From positions 34,580,501 through 34,644,500 of the forward strand of contig JAYKYS010000002.1 in NCBI GenBank assembly GCA_036924285.1: a DNA stretch of 64,000 nt, in the 5' to 3' direction. Numbering within the stretch: position 1 is the first letter of the stretch; each line of letters starts with the position of its first letter. Position numbers and translations under genes: made by a program. The stretch is from Asterella californica (taxonomy: Eukaryota > Streptophyta > Marchantiopsida > Marchantiales > Aytoniaceae). Below the pieces are notes generated by a model that did not search any database, was not told the origin of the DNA, and saw only the letters and a list, made by a program, of their open reading frames with translations. Below, one piece after another: positions 33,732 to 45,981 of the stretch.

Positions 33732-34026
33732 CCTAGTTACTTGCTGACTGGGTATTCAGGGCTTCACGCGTTATATCAAAGACGCAAGGGGCCTGCTTTT
33801 TATTATTCAGGTATTCAGGAGAAAACTGTACGTACAGAGACTGTTGCAAGGGGGGTGCTTAAAGGACTAGCTTACGCCTGCGACTTGTCAACGGACGGTT
33901 CGGGAGATTTAGGAGTCCAATGCAAGCGCGCAAGGCGTCGTTGGGTTCAGATCTGTGCAGGCTACGCACTGGTTCAAACGGTTTGGGAAGAGACGGATCG
34001 CGGAGTGTGTACTGAGGGAAATTGAG

Positions 34027-34460
34027 ACGCAGGAAGCAGATTTGAGATTTTCAGTTACCTGTGAAGGAGAGTTGGACCGTTCGGACCGTTCCGGAGTCCA
34101 AACTTGCTGTCCTTGGATCCAACGGGATCAGAACACCGAGTTCTACAGGAAATTGAAGACGATATCAGTTTTCATCGGGCGGTTTGGAAGTTCTGAGTGA
34201 AATTGGCTCGCAGGGAAGCGCTTACATCAGATTTTCGTTCACCTGCGACCTGAGGTTGGGCTGTTCTTCGCGATCGGTGACCCGAGCTCTTCGTTCTTGG
34301 TGCCTACGCGATCAGGGAGTCTTCATCTACTCATAGGAGAAGACCGTGTGTGAATTGGATTGTTGGTTTTAGTGTGGTGAGCAAGTTTGAGCCGCAAGGA
34401 GCTGATTTACGTCAGTTTTTTGCAACCTGCGGCCAAATTTCTCGAGTGGTTTTGCAAGGG
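34027..34460. repeat. Diverged 181-184-bp tandem repeat, three copies
   Basis: Units start with CGCAGGAAGC-like text at 34028, 34209 and 34393, followed by a GATTT..GTTACCTG(C/T)G-like stretch. Identity is low but the spacing is regular. Confidence 0.6.
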
Positions 34461-34932
34461 GAACTCCAAACGACTTGTTTGGATTTGCACAAGTAACGCT
34501 GCTCTAAGTTCTAAGATCTGTTCAAACACACAAACACACGGGTTTTGCCTAGAAATCCCGTCTTCTCACAAAACCACACGTCTTCCAGACTCTCCAAAAG
34601 GTGCTCTGGACCTAAACAAACAACTACTAACTAAAATATCACACAACTATTCACAGGGAAGCTCGGGAAGACACTTCCTGCTTCCAGGTCACTTCTTCCG
34701 GTCTTCTCAGTACCGTCTTCCCGAAGCAATTCTCGGCTTCTGGGAGTTCAGCTCGGCTTCTCACACCTCCAAAAGACTGCTCCTGCTTCGCAGAAGTCGA
34801 CTAGCAACGGCTTTTACACCTTACTCTCTCTCACATTCCAACGGGTTAGATTAATCACAGGGTGTATGCCCCCTGTAGCCTTCCCAGACTTCTGCCTACG
34901 GAAATGGTCTTCCTGCAGCACTACAACGACAT

Positions 34933-36014
34933 TCACCTTCACGGAAGCTCAATAGAAGTCTCGGAAGCTCACTAGAAGAAGGTAAGAAGATGGGGAAGAT
35001 GAGAGAAGATGGAGAAGAAGGGAAAATCCAAACGAGAGAGAAACAAGATAAGAATAAGAAATTAAGATTCCGACAGGCTTCTAGTCCGGATCTTGACTAA
35101 CAAGTCATCTCTGCTTGTAATAGTTTGGGGAGGAAGACAACAAATGTGCGTACTGTTGCACAGTCTTCTACTTGAGGATGTCGTCTTCTGCTGTGGGAAG
35201 AATGTTTCTTTCTTCTTCTCTAGCTGCTCTGACTACTCTGTCTTCTGGGATCTCTTATCCATAAGACCGTCCGTACGTAGATCCGAAGTGCTCCACTGGA
35301 CGAGCCAAGCTGCGAATCTGCACAACTGCTGACAATCACCGCCACTCAAGAAGAACGCTTCTCATGCACAATCGGGAGTGAATCCAAGGAAATCCACCAC
35401 CCAGAAGACATGGACAAAGCTTCTACACTCAAATCAGCAATCCATTCTCCGAGAAGAAGGCACATTGGTGTTGGGAAGCTCACTCCATCTACTTTCTGCT
35501 CCTACTCCTCGACACACCAGTCTAGCCAACAAGACTACACGAGGATGCCGCTCCTTGCTCCTAGACTGTCCACTACCTCCATCTACATCTTCGAACCACT
35601 ACGGGTAGCGAGCATGCATAATCCCAATCTATTCGTATGTCTCTAACATCGGATGTAGTGTGTGTGTGCACAGTACACAACAATTACTAATGTACTTAGT
35701 GCGCCTCTCAAGTGTGTATAGTGTGTCCAAAATCCTACTCTGTCATCCTACTTATGCATCTGTCTTGAGATGCAGAGGAAGTTCTCCTCCAATCTTCAAT
35801 TACAACCAGGGAGAGATGGGCGCTGTCAGAAGGCTGCCAACCCACATGCAAGCGGTTCCCTTTCCTAATTAGCCATCCACCTTACTACTCTTGCGCTGCC
35901 TACTCTACCACATAGTCACCTATCTAATATTACACTAAACTGCCACCTCCCAAGATAGCATGTTCAGTTCCTACTAAGTTTGGACAAGTCAACTTGTCTT
36001 CTGCGCTTTGCTAC
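34933..36014. other. CTTC/GAAG-rich sequence, no gene recognised
   Basis: The strand bias continues that of the coiled-coil ORF next door, which suggests the same element (E). A poly-purine block lies at about 34975-35030. No protein motif on either strand. Confidence 0.4.
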
Positions 36015-37470
36015 CTACTCTAATTGCTCAGATGTAATCTCCATTGGATCTACTCCTATCTGAACTACTAACTCGGCTTCTGATAAGTTGAGAAGCCCTG
36101 CAATTACCTCGGGTGTCACTAAGGTGGCTTCCTCTTCAACATTCGTCGCTGGCTCTGCTGCTGCTGCTTCTGCTTTTGCTTTTGCTTCTGCTTCGGAAGA
36201 CTGAAGTGTCTTCTGGGAAGCTGGGTCGACTTGTGCTTCCTCGCTCTTCTGAGGCACTAGTCCGACACTGAGAGCCATGGTGACCTCATAGGGGTCCGGG
36301 GAAGTCGCTTCCTCCACTCGGAATACCTGGGAAGACAGCTCTTCTTCTTGTCTTCCGGGGCTTCTTCTGAGGTCTTCTCGACTTCCAACGCTGTCACTAC
36401 CAAGTGGACAGCGAGGTCGAACTCCTCCTTCTCCAAGTCGGATCCAGTCGATGGTGCTGGGGCTTGGGAAGATGCAGTTGCGGGTGGCGGAATCAAGGGA
36501 AGACCATAGAGTGTCTTCACTCTCTCTATCTGTCGATCCAAATACCTGAACATGCTCTCCTTGCACTCTACCAACATCGCTCTGGACTCGTCGTCCCATT
36601 CTCTAGCTAAGGTAAGAAGCTTCCTACCCGCAGTGAAGTTGAACTTCTTTCGAAGCGCTTCTACCGACTGAGCTAACATCCCTTGCGCGCGAGCATTTGC
36701 TGCTTCCCGCTGCGTCTTCTCGAATGCAGTCTGCGCTTTTGCGGCTTCTCGCAGTGTTTTCCATGTCGTCTTCTTCTCTGCAAGGGCGGTGATCTTACCC
36801 CGCACTCGCAGAACCTCCTGGTCACGCTGCTGTAAACGCGCTTGCAACTCCTGATTGCTCTTCTTTAGCTGCGTTAGCTCCTTGGCAGAAGTAGCTGCTT
36901 CCGTCTTGTACTTCGCTGGGAGCTTCTCCGTGGTGCGGAGGTTGGCTTCCAGCGCTTCTACCTTCTTCTGACCTTCTTCCTGCTGCATCAGGGTGCGTAG
37001 ACCGAATCCAGGCTGTAGTGACTTCTCCTGAGCCTTCGCCTTCTTCTCGATCAACTCCATAGTTGGCTGGATCTCTGAGTGGAAGAAGGCACTGAACTCC
37101 TCCAGTCTTCTTCCCACGGAAGACAGACTCATCTCCATAATCTCATCGGAGGTGTCGACCTTGTCTTCTTGAGGCAAGGATGTCTTTTCCACCACTATGA
37201 TCTTCTATTTCTGCGCACAGAAAGAAGCTACTCTTCTCATCTTCCGGGGTGGAAGATCTCTCCCCATGGCAGAAACGGTCCTCTTTACTGCGTTTCCTCG
37301 CATCGTAGTAGGAGTATCCATCCATTCTTCGTCTTCTGGAGTCTTCGGAAGACTCCCTGGTGTTGCAGAAGCGGTCTTCTGCGCAACTCGGGTACTCAGT
37401 GGCTCATCCGGTAAGTCGGACTCCGATCCAAAGTGAATGATCGGGAAGGAGGTGGTCTTCCTAGGCACGT
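36015..37470 (-). pseudogene. Broken coiled-coil ORF of element E (left part)
   Basis: Read on the - strand, frame 37470-36257 (with TAG at 37205-37207) continues by a frameshift near 36260-36330 into frame 36599-36015, which ends in TAG. The middle 220 residues are Glu/Lys/Gln/Ala-rich with heptad spacing, a strong coiled-coil signature. The C-terminal part is acidic and Ala/Glu-rich. No zinc knuckle, protease or RT is present. Upstream it is cut by element B and continues in phase at 48498 and beyond. It may be the gag-like ORF of a non-autonomous LTR element, or a host gene relic; I do not recognise the family. Confidence 0.5.
37467..37470 (+). repeat. Target-site duplication of element B (left copy)
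   Basis: ACGT at 37467-37470 is repeated at 48498-48501 just outside the B LTRs. The undisrupted target reads CCTAGG-C-ACGT-T-CCTAGG, nearly a palindrome. Confidence 0.75.
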
Positions 37471-39987
37471 TGTCGTGTTGTGGATTGGCTAGGGTGTGAA
37501 ACCACCACATATCCTTCGTACGTGTTTGGTGTTGAGGAGCCATTGGGACCTTATCGTGTCAAAAGATAAGGCTCCACGTGGACGATCCGTGTACTCTTCG
37601 CTGAGTGGAGATAAGAGTAGTACTCTTGTCGTCACATGTGAGATTGATGTATAAGAAGAGAGGTGCGCGGAGCTTGAGATATAGAGTGTAGAGTATCCAA
37701 GTCTAGTGGAGTGTGATCAGTATCATCGGATGAAGTAAGCGGCAGTGCGAGTGGTAGGCATGAACGGAGAACCCTTTCGTGCTCCTGATCTTCCACTTGC
37801 GCATCCATTCGTCATTAAGATCCATTGTCTGCCGCGAGATCATTTTCGAGTATTTATGGTAGCTTATTGGGGAGAGTCGTTTATGGCTGCGGTGATGGCT
37901 ACTCCGGATCCTATCGTTCTTCCCATTGTCACTTACGACGCTGTTTGGGATCTTACTGTCTACATCTTGCTCTGATGTGGTATGGATCCTCCGTTGGATC
38001 TGAACTTCCCAGCGAGAGTTCCGTTCAACACTTGGGTCGAAATACGATGTTACAGTCGTCCAAAGGTGGCGCATCGTGAGTTTGTCGTGAGGAACTTCGG
38101 TGAGGATTATTACAACCAGATAATAGCTTCATCTGTTCCTTTTGTAGTTCCGTTTATTGTCAACCGTTTTAGAGTCGGGATTCTGACTCTCTATTGAGCG
38201 TAGTTTGTACATCGTGTTTACGTGCTTCGTGGCCGACGACATCGTCAACGGCACGTGTTTGGAGTTTGTTCAATATAAACTTTGAGGCCTAAATGGTACT
38301 CTTGGATAAAAATTCGTTCTTTGTGTGTTTGTCATGTGAGTGAAGACAAAACCCTTTTTGTCAACTTGTTTTTCATTGGTCGAAAGTTTGACCAATCATC
38401 TTCTACCAAGTTCCTTTCACGTTTTCGAGGGTAGAGACACTTCCCGTGGTCCATTCGCGGAGTGTGAGATATGGTTGGAAAGCTTGGGAGACGAGGATGC
38501 CCGTAGACTCAATGTCCGCTGGATTTGAAGCGCGGATGAGAAAGTTACGATCAATTGAAGCTGAGGGGATCAAATTCGTGACCAATTTCATTTCCGTGAA
38601 GTCTTTCTCACTTTCTGGGAGTTCTGTGAGGTTGCTGGAGATGAATTGACTGTTGCTGGAAAGCTCTTGAGATGGGCTTGCCGATGGACTCCGAGATTGA
38701 TCGATTCCAAGCCGGAGTGAAAAAGTTATGGCCAGCTGAAGTTGGGTGTCTCAAATCGGAGGTTATGATAGTAGGTGACTGTAAACATGAGACATTGAGA
38801 GAGATATGGAGAGTTTGAGGTCGAATTTCGATATGAAACCTTCCAGGGTCTGAGAAGGTACAGTCAGCTACCTACCTGTGAAATTTGAGACCATTTGGAT
38901 TATTGGGTTGAAGTGAAACGTTGTTTTTGTGCACAAGGGTCTGCATATCGTCTTGTGTCATTGACGAAAAGGGCTTAGATCATTCCGAGAGTTTGGTTGA
39001 GGATCTGCTTGTGAAACTTTACAGAGTGGTAGTGATGGTGACTCATTAGCTTCCTGAGAAGTTTGAGCCGGTTTGATCGAGCGGTTTGTGAGAAATCGAA
39101 CAACAAAGTTTTGTCGAAATAGTATCATGTTATAAAAACAGCGATAAGGGCTTGATCGTTCCGAGAGTTTGGTTAAAGATCTGCTGGTGAAATTTTACAG
39201 AGTGGTAGTGATGGTGACACATTAGCTTCCTGAGAAGTTTGAGCTGTTTTGATCGAGTGGTTTGTGAGGAATCGAACAGCAAAGTTCTGTTGAAATAGTA
39301 TCGTGTTATAGAAACAGCGAACTTTGGAAGGGCATAGATGCGAACTCAGAGATGATCTCTCTGCATGTAATACCTTAATAGAGAGATTATTCTACAGGCT
39401 ATCTGCTAGCCTTGGTTTCATCTCATTCTGAGCTGTGGTTGAGGAGTGACAGCGAGGTAAAGTTGAGAGGTTCTTGCTCCGAAAGGCGAAAGAGTTAAGA
39501 CTCTTTTTGAAGAACAGGTCGACCTGGAGGTTTTGCCAGTGCTTCAGAGCACTTGATCATGGGTATGGAGAGTTGTTGACTGTATTTCCTGTGTTTGGAT
39601 CCTCTCCATACCCGCATGCCTGTTTGTACGCCCAGTTGGTTTTGATTGGATTTGTGTGAGGGCGTTGCGCTTAGGTTTCTTTTCTATTAGGAGTGCTGGT
39701 ATTTCTCTTGTGGTGAGGCTGGAGTGATGACCAGCAGACCCAAGAGTGCTTGCGGTGATGGCAGGAACAGGTTGCCCGTGCTTGTTACCCCGGTTCTATT
39801 CCTAGTCGAGTAAGAGAGAGATCTGTCGAGAGGACGTGAGGATATCGTAGCGAGAAAGGTTCAAAGTGTACTTGGAGATCAGAGAGAGGTTTGGGTGGTC
39901 ACTGGTTCTGAGTCACAGAGTGCGACACGTACTCTCTACAGCTAGATACCCGGTGTATTCCCAGATAAGAAAGCACGTCACACGACA
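37471..39987 (+). repeat. 5' LTR of element B (2517 bp)
   Basis: Direct repeat of 45982-48497. Small frames inside (for example 37703-38074 and 37745-37975) are the same in both LTRs and carry no motif. A TATA-like GTATAAG lies at about 37650. Confidence 0.95.
38971..39320 (+). repeat. 177-bp tandem repeat inside the B LTR
   Basis: Units begin GGGCTT(A)GATC at 38971 and 39148 and share GAGAGTTTGGTT, ACAGAGTGGTAGTGATGGTG and TTCCTGAGAAGTTTGAG. The same pair lies in the 3' LTR at about 47482-47831. Other diverged leader-style repeats lie at 38475-38740. Confidence 0.85.
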
Positions 39988-39989
39988 GT

Positions 39990-40006
39990 TGGTGAACTCG
40001 ACGTGA
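39990..40006 (+). promoter_or_regulatory. Primer-binding site of element B
   Basis: TGGTGAACTCGACGTGA starts two bases after the 5' LTR. The tRNA is not assigned. Confidence 0.65.
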
Positions 40007-40052
40007 AACTTCTGGGGTGGAGAGTTAGTGAAGTTCTTCGCAGAACTTTACC

Positions 40053-42419
40053 ATGGCCGAGAGACAAGGAGTTGGAAACCCTTCGGGCACGATTCCGCTG
40101 CAGCTTGATCCTGCTATAGGGCAAATGTTCCAAGCATTTGCTCTGTACATGGATCAACAACAAGCTGTTCAGCGGAAGGAGGCGATGGCTACCAAGGCTT
40201 TGCATTCGGTGGTGGGGACATTGGATCAGTTTGAAGGGAGAAACATCTCCAAGTACCTGAAGTTCTATTCTCGAGAGATGGAGCTGAGTAAGGTACCAGA
40301 GAGGGAGATGGTACGGACGTTTGAGCTCGCTGTTGTCCCGGAGTTACGGGAACATGTGAAGGGGCTCATTCAAGCTCATGGGGCTAACTGGGAGGAGTTT
40401 TCTCTTCAGTTGAAGGAGGAATACTCTTTGGAGGATGCAGATCGAGTGACTAAGAAGTCATTCATGGAGTGGGTGAACAAACCCAACAAGGAACTAGTTG
40501 CTACCGAACTACTTCGGGAGTTTGAGAGACAGTTTCTTCAACTATCTCGGATGGAGAAGCTCACACTTGAGAATGACAAAGTGGAGCTATTTTTACAGTC
40601 AACCAACAGCGAGCTACAAAGGGAGTTAGAGTTGCTGTTGGAAGATCGGACGAAAGACAATGGTCTTACATCTGATTGGAAGAACGTTAGCGAAGCAATG
40701 GGAGTACTTGCGAAGCGAGAATATCGAAGAGGGAAGGTGGTTGTGACTCAAGCACCAAGACCACCGCCTATTGTGATACCACGAAGGCAACCAACAGTGC
40801 AGACTGCTCCTCTACCTACTATTTCACTTCCTACTATTCCTATCACTACGGTTGTACCACAGCGGAATCAAGCAATGGAAGATTTGGAGAAGAAGATGAG
40901 AGACTTACAGATCAAGTTGACAAGGTTGGAGGAGAAGGATGGGGCACCTGAAGGGAGACCTGCACCAAAACAAGGATATGTTCAGAGGTGTATTTGGTGT
41001 GACAACACCGACCATCAACGGAAGGAATGCGGGAGTTTCACTGATGCCTTGCAGCAAGGTATAATTTTCTGGAAGGAAGGAAAGATCGCCTTGAGAGACA
41101 ACGGAGAGACTCTGAGGACCAACTTCGGTAGAGGAGGGATGAAAAAAGTTTTGGAGGATCATCTAACAATGCATGATGTGGCATCGATAGAAGTTTCTAC
41201 CTATGGAGTCGAGGTGATTAGCAAAAAGGAGAGTGCCTTTTTGAAACATGAGGATACAACTGATATGTGGAGTCACGCTGTGAGCACGAACAGAAAGGGG
41301 AAAATGGCAAGGGAGGAGTTGCTCAGAACAGCCACAGCAATCAGGAGTGCTACTGGATGGGATGATCCCGTAGATGCTATGTCCGTTCATGCCTACGTAG
41401 CCAAGGCTCAACATGAAGCTATCATGGAAGAGAAGCGTAGGAGAGACGAGGCTGGTCCAAGTGAGGAGAGAGCGGCTCCCAAGAGGCAACTAAGAGGAGA
41501 TAGACCCTGACAGGAGACTACACCTCTACGAGAAGAAGCTATGGATGACGTCTTACCTTCTGGGAGTGCAGAGAAGGATAAGGGTAGGGAGAAGGGCAAA
41601 GCTCCCATGTATAAGCTGCAATCAGACATTGAAGCAGCAACCAACATGAAAGAGGTGTTGCAGGAGAAGGTGCTCAATACAAAGATTGAGTTTATCTTGC
41701 GAGAGATCCTCGGGATTGCGAAGAAGGAGTTTCATGATGTCATCATTGACATTATCAAGCGGAAGAGACAATTGACGGGAGAGACCGCAGTGTCCAGTGC
41801 TCTAGACACAGTGATTACAGAGGAAGAGGAGCGAGAGTTGGTTCATTCTTACAACACTCGTAAAGTTCGGTTTGATGTGGATAAGGAAGAGGACGATAAG
41901 ATCTCTAGTCATTACACTAGAGAGCATTGGGCAAGAGCCACTACTGAAACCTTAGTGAATGTAGGAGAGATGAAAGATCCGGTGGTTGCTCTCATCGATC
42001 ATGGATCTGAGATCAATATTGTCTCTAAGGACATCTACAAGCAGGGTGGATGGCCTGTTGATATAGATCATGGTTGGATGATCCGAGCAGCAAACAACAC
42101 ACGAGGAGAACTCTATGGTGCTTGTCCGGATGTGAAGGTGAAGATAGGGAATGTGGTACTTGAACAAAACTTCTTTGTTCAAGATACTACTTCCTATCCG
42201 GTTATTCTTGGTCAACCATTCATTACAGCTGTAAGGATGGAGACTAAGGTGTTGGATGACGGTTCTGCTTATGCTCGGATCAGGAGTCAGGATGGCAAAA
42301 CAACGGTACAGTTCTTGACTGTGTCTGCTAATCATGAGCGTAACCGAGATTACTTGCGGAGCGTATCTCTATCCAAAGTCACTGAAGAGTTTAAGGATTT
42401 TTCCAGAGGGCCACTATAG
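40053..42419 (+). pseudogene. Element B gag-protease ORF1 (one in-frame TGA)
   Basis: ATG 40053 lies 65 bp after the LTR. Gag core with Trp/Leu-rich helices, a proline-rich linker (about residues 230-270), a CCHC zinc knuckle (C-x2-C-x4-H-x4-C, about residue 313), then TGA at 41508-41510. The same frame resumes with ATG 41541 into a Lys/Glu-rich region and a retropepsin with Asp-His-Gly-Ser at about 42000. The C homolog is continuous across the TGA position, so the TGA is a mutation (CGA to TGA is the simplest path). ORF1 ends TAG at 42417; pol is in the -1 frame and open from before that point. Confidence 0.88.
42395..42401 (+). promoter_or_regulatory. Gag-pol frameshift region of element B (GGATTTT)
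   Basis: Aligned with the GGGTTTT heptamer of C but with A at the third position, so the P-site repairing is poor. The -1 frame is open from here through the pol ORF. Either the site has decayed or B uses another shift point in the T-rich run. Confidence 0.4.
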
Positions 42420-45400
42420 AGCGAGAGTATAGTGGTACCGATACACAAGAGAAGGTACTCTCGTTGGAGAAGGATAGTGCCTTTTGTACACGAGTGGTGA
42501 GATATTCGGAGAGTGGATTTGCTGTGTATACACAGCTTGCTGATCTTCAGAAATGGGAGAAGAAAGCTGTGCAAAGAACCCAAAAAGATCTAAAAAGAGT
42601 TGGTGTGCTTAGTGAGGAGGATAAGATAGTGGGCGTTTACATGGAGATGGATTTGGATGATCCTTTGGAAGAACTTCGTAAGGCTGAACAAGGGAATGAA
42701 GACCAAGTTGTCTACATACGTTCTATGGAGCTTTACTCGGCTATAGAGTCATTCAAGATACCTGAAGTCAGAGTTGAGACCAGGTATAAAACGGTGGATA
42801 AAAAGGTGAAGCCGGTTGCACAACCGCTACCTAGCGACTCTGACCAACGAGTTCAACAAGCCTCAAAGGAGAAGAGCTTACGGTATCCTGATCAGATAGG
42901 TCACAAGTTTACAGAAGCTACGCTTAAGGAGTTGAAGGTTGGTTTTACAGATTTTCTTCTACCTGCTGAGGAGAAGGAGTTCAAGGAGATGTTAAGTAGG
43001 CACGGGAAAACATTTGCTTTTGAGCCTTCAGATATTGGGTGTGTAGATCCAAGCGTTGTAGCACCGATGATCATATTTACGGTACCGCATACGCCTTGGG
43101 ACTTGAGACCAATTCCCGTACCTAGGGCACATCTGCCTAAGCTTATGGAGCTTCTAAAGGAGAAGATGCGGATGAGAATCCTTGAGCCATCGTTTGCACC
43201 GTATTCCAGCCGCTGGTTTACAGTGCCGAAGAAGAGCGGAGCGCTACGGTTCATTCAGGATATGCAACCGGTGAATCAGGTGACCATCAGAAATACGAGG
43301 ATCGGACCTATTGTGGGGGAGTTTGCTGAAGCATTCGCTGGTAGAGCCATTTACTCGATAGGAGACCTCTACTCTGGATACGATCAGTTTCAGCTTGCTG
43401 AAAAGAGTAGAGATGTCACTACTATGAGGACACCGTTGGGTTTGGTGAGGATGTGCACATTGCCGCAGGGGGCAACAAATTCTGTTGCACACATGATGAA
43501 CGGGATGAACAAAGTTCTTCGAGACTTCATCCCGGAGAAGACCATGCCTTTCTTAGATGACATTCCAATCAAAGGATGTGTAGAGGAGCAGAAGGATGAG
43601 AGAGTCGATCAGAGGGGGTGTCGAAAATTTGTGGCTGATCATATTCTAGATTGTGATCAGATTTTATCACGGCTCGGGGAGGTTCACTTGACACTATCTG
43701 GTGCTAAGTCTTCGTTTGGAGTTCGAGAGGTTGTGATTGTGGGGCACTTATGCGGATGGTTTGGTCGCAAACCTGATCCTAACAAGGTGGATGCCATACA
43801 GCGGATGAAGGACACATGTAGCTCAACAACAGAGGTGCGAAGGTTCTTAGGAGCTTGCGTGTTTTATCATGTGTGGATTCCTCATTTTGCTCATGTATCA
43901 GATCCACTCTATGGTCTGTTACGGAAGAGCACGAAGTTCAGATGGGAGGAGAGGCATATCGAAGCGGTGCAGAAGCTGAAGCAGTTGTTGTCTTCTCCAC
44001 CTGTGCTACGAAGGGTGAGTTATGAAGATGGCAAACACGTGATAATCACGGTTGATACAAGTCCGATAGCCATTGGATGGGCAGTGGGACAAGATGATGA
44101 GGATGGAAACCGGTTTGCAATCAGATTTGGAACCAAAGTGTTGAGTGAGCGACAGCGAAACTACCCACAAGTAAAGCGAGAGCTATGGGGGGTAGTTACT
44201 GCGATGAAAGTTGAGAAGGACTATTTGATTGGAGCACCGGTGATAGTGGAGACCGATTGTTTGCCACTGTTAGGGATGATTACGAATTGTAACACCACTG
44301 ATATCGCTATGTTGCGATGGATTGTCTATATCAAGTCGTTGAATCCAGAATTTAGACACATAGCGGGAAAAGATAACCCGGTAGCAGATATGTTGTCTAG
44401 GGCCAGATATGAGGATGAAGAGGATTTGACAGAAGACACAGAGGATATAGGCACGACCGTCTTTTGTAGAGCTCAGAAGGGAATGAAGGAACATCAAAAC
44501 TCATTCATGGAGGAGCTATACGAAGGAGAATGGTTAGACATTGGGCGTTATCTTGGTTCACTGACCAAGCAACCAGAATGGAATGATGCTCAGTTCAAAC
44601 AGATCAGGAGGAAGGCTTACAACTACATACAACAAGGGGGCTATCTGTGGAAGCGCGCCAAGCAGAGTGGCGAGATGCCGCAACGGGTTGTGTGTAAGCA
44701 AGAGATGCAAACCCAGCTCATTCAAGAATTCCATGAGAGCTTATGGGCTGGACATCGGGGTATTTATGCCACCTTTACCAAACTCAAAGAGAGATATTGG
44801 TGGCGTAACATGTACAGAGATGTAGTGCGATTTGTGGAGACGTGTGTAACTTGCCAGATGTACTCTGACATCCGGCATCGAGATGAGCTTCATCCTACGT
44901 ATCCACTTGCAGTGCATTACAAGTGGGTAGTAGATCTGGTTACGATGCCGGTTGGGATATGGCAGATGAGATACTTGGTTTTGGCACGGGAGGATCTATC
45001 GAACCAAGTCGAAGGACGCGCTCTGCGCACAAACACTACAGAAGGGGTGTGCAGATTTCTACTTGAAGATGTGATCTGCAGATACAGATGTGTTGGGAAG
45101 ATTACAGCAGACCGCGGAGAACTGAATGCTCACGAAGCTGATATGTTCTTCAAGAGGCGGGGAATCAAGTTAGCTCTTACCATGGCTTACAACCCAGAAG
45201 GAAATGCGAAGAGTGAGCGCGGTCATCCTCCCATCAGGAAAGCGATTGTGAAAGCTTGCAACGGAAGGGTGAGAGAATGGCCAAGGCTTCTACCATTTGC
45301 TCTATGGGCCGATCGTACAACTCATAGCTCGGTGACCGGATACATGCCAGCAGAACTAATGCAAGGGCAAAAACCGATCATGCCTATCGAAGAGCAAATA

Positions 45401-45916
45401 CCTACTTGGAGTGTTCTACCTTGGGAAGATAATCTCTCTAGAGAGGATCTTCTCGCTCTTAGGATTCGTCAGTTGGAGCGGAGACCAGAGGATGTGGAGC
45501 TAGCTCTGGAACGGTTACAAAAAGCTCGTTTGAAGAACAAAGACAGATTTGATAAGCGACATCGACTACGACCTAAGAAGATCCAGGAAGAGGATTGGGT
45601 GTTGGTATATGATAGCAGCTTGGATAACCAACATAGAGCGTTGAGAAAGTTTTCTAAACGCTGGTTTGGGCCTTACGTGGTTGTTCGTATTCATGACAAC
45701 GCCACATACGTACTACGTGAGTTGGATGGTGCACGGCTTAAAGTTCCGATTGCAGGAAAACGGATAAAACTCTTTAAGCGACGAGGTGAAGACCCAGACG
45801 TTGAGGAGATCAGTATCGAGTTTGATCTCTCTCAAGATCAAACTCGATGTCTAGATGAGAGCGTAGAGCTCGAGGGGGAGACTCCCGAAGAAGAAGATGA
45901 GGAAGAAGTAGTATGA
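42396..45916 (+). CDS. Element B pol: RT, RNase H, integrase
   Basis: Open in the -1 frame from the ORF1 overlap to TGA at 45914, with no internal stop, about 1170 codons. Order: linker; RT with a SGYDQFQLAEKS stretch (near 43375) and a PFLDD box (near 43550); RNase H with VDTSP (near 44050). Integrase follows with the HHCC module (44730-44860), D in a VVDLV stretch (near 44930), D in a TADRGEL stretch (near 45105) and E in a GNAKSERGH stretch (near 45205). A GPY/F-like module (RWFGPYVV, near 45660) and an acidic tail complete it. No chromodomain. All catalytic residues are present, so this pol looks functional. No start ATG at the front, consistent with frameshift expression. Confidence 0.93.
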
Positions 45917-45965
45917 TGCCAACCACAACGTATGATTAGGTTGGTGCATACCAGAGGATGCACAG

Positions 45966-45981
45966 GTTCAGAGGGGGTGGA
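45966..45981 (+). promoter_or_regulatory. Polypurine tract of element B
   Basis: GTTCAGAGGGGGTGGA immediately before the 3' LTR. The sequence just upstream (ATACCAGAGGATG) is shared with element C. Confidence 0.8.

Larger units (their letters stand above)
32341..34932. other. Retroelement LTR/leader-like region of unassigned element E
   Basis: GC rises here, and the sequence has the style of gypsy leaders or LTRs in this window: repeated phrases ending in GAAAAGTTA(T/C)-type text, as in the B LTR. TGTCGTGTCGTG near 33334 and CTACAACGACA ending at about 34932 resemble the TGTCG...CGACA ends of B and C, so an LTR of about 1.6 kb is possible. Its second copy, PBS and polypurine tract were not identified. 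Confidence 0.35.

Noticed and set aside
33334..34932. Definite solo LTR related to B or C
   Set aside because: Ends look similar, but the flanks (ACGT versus TTCA) do not match as a duplication and no second copy was found; kept only as a possibility.
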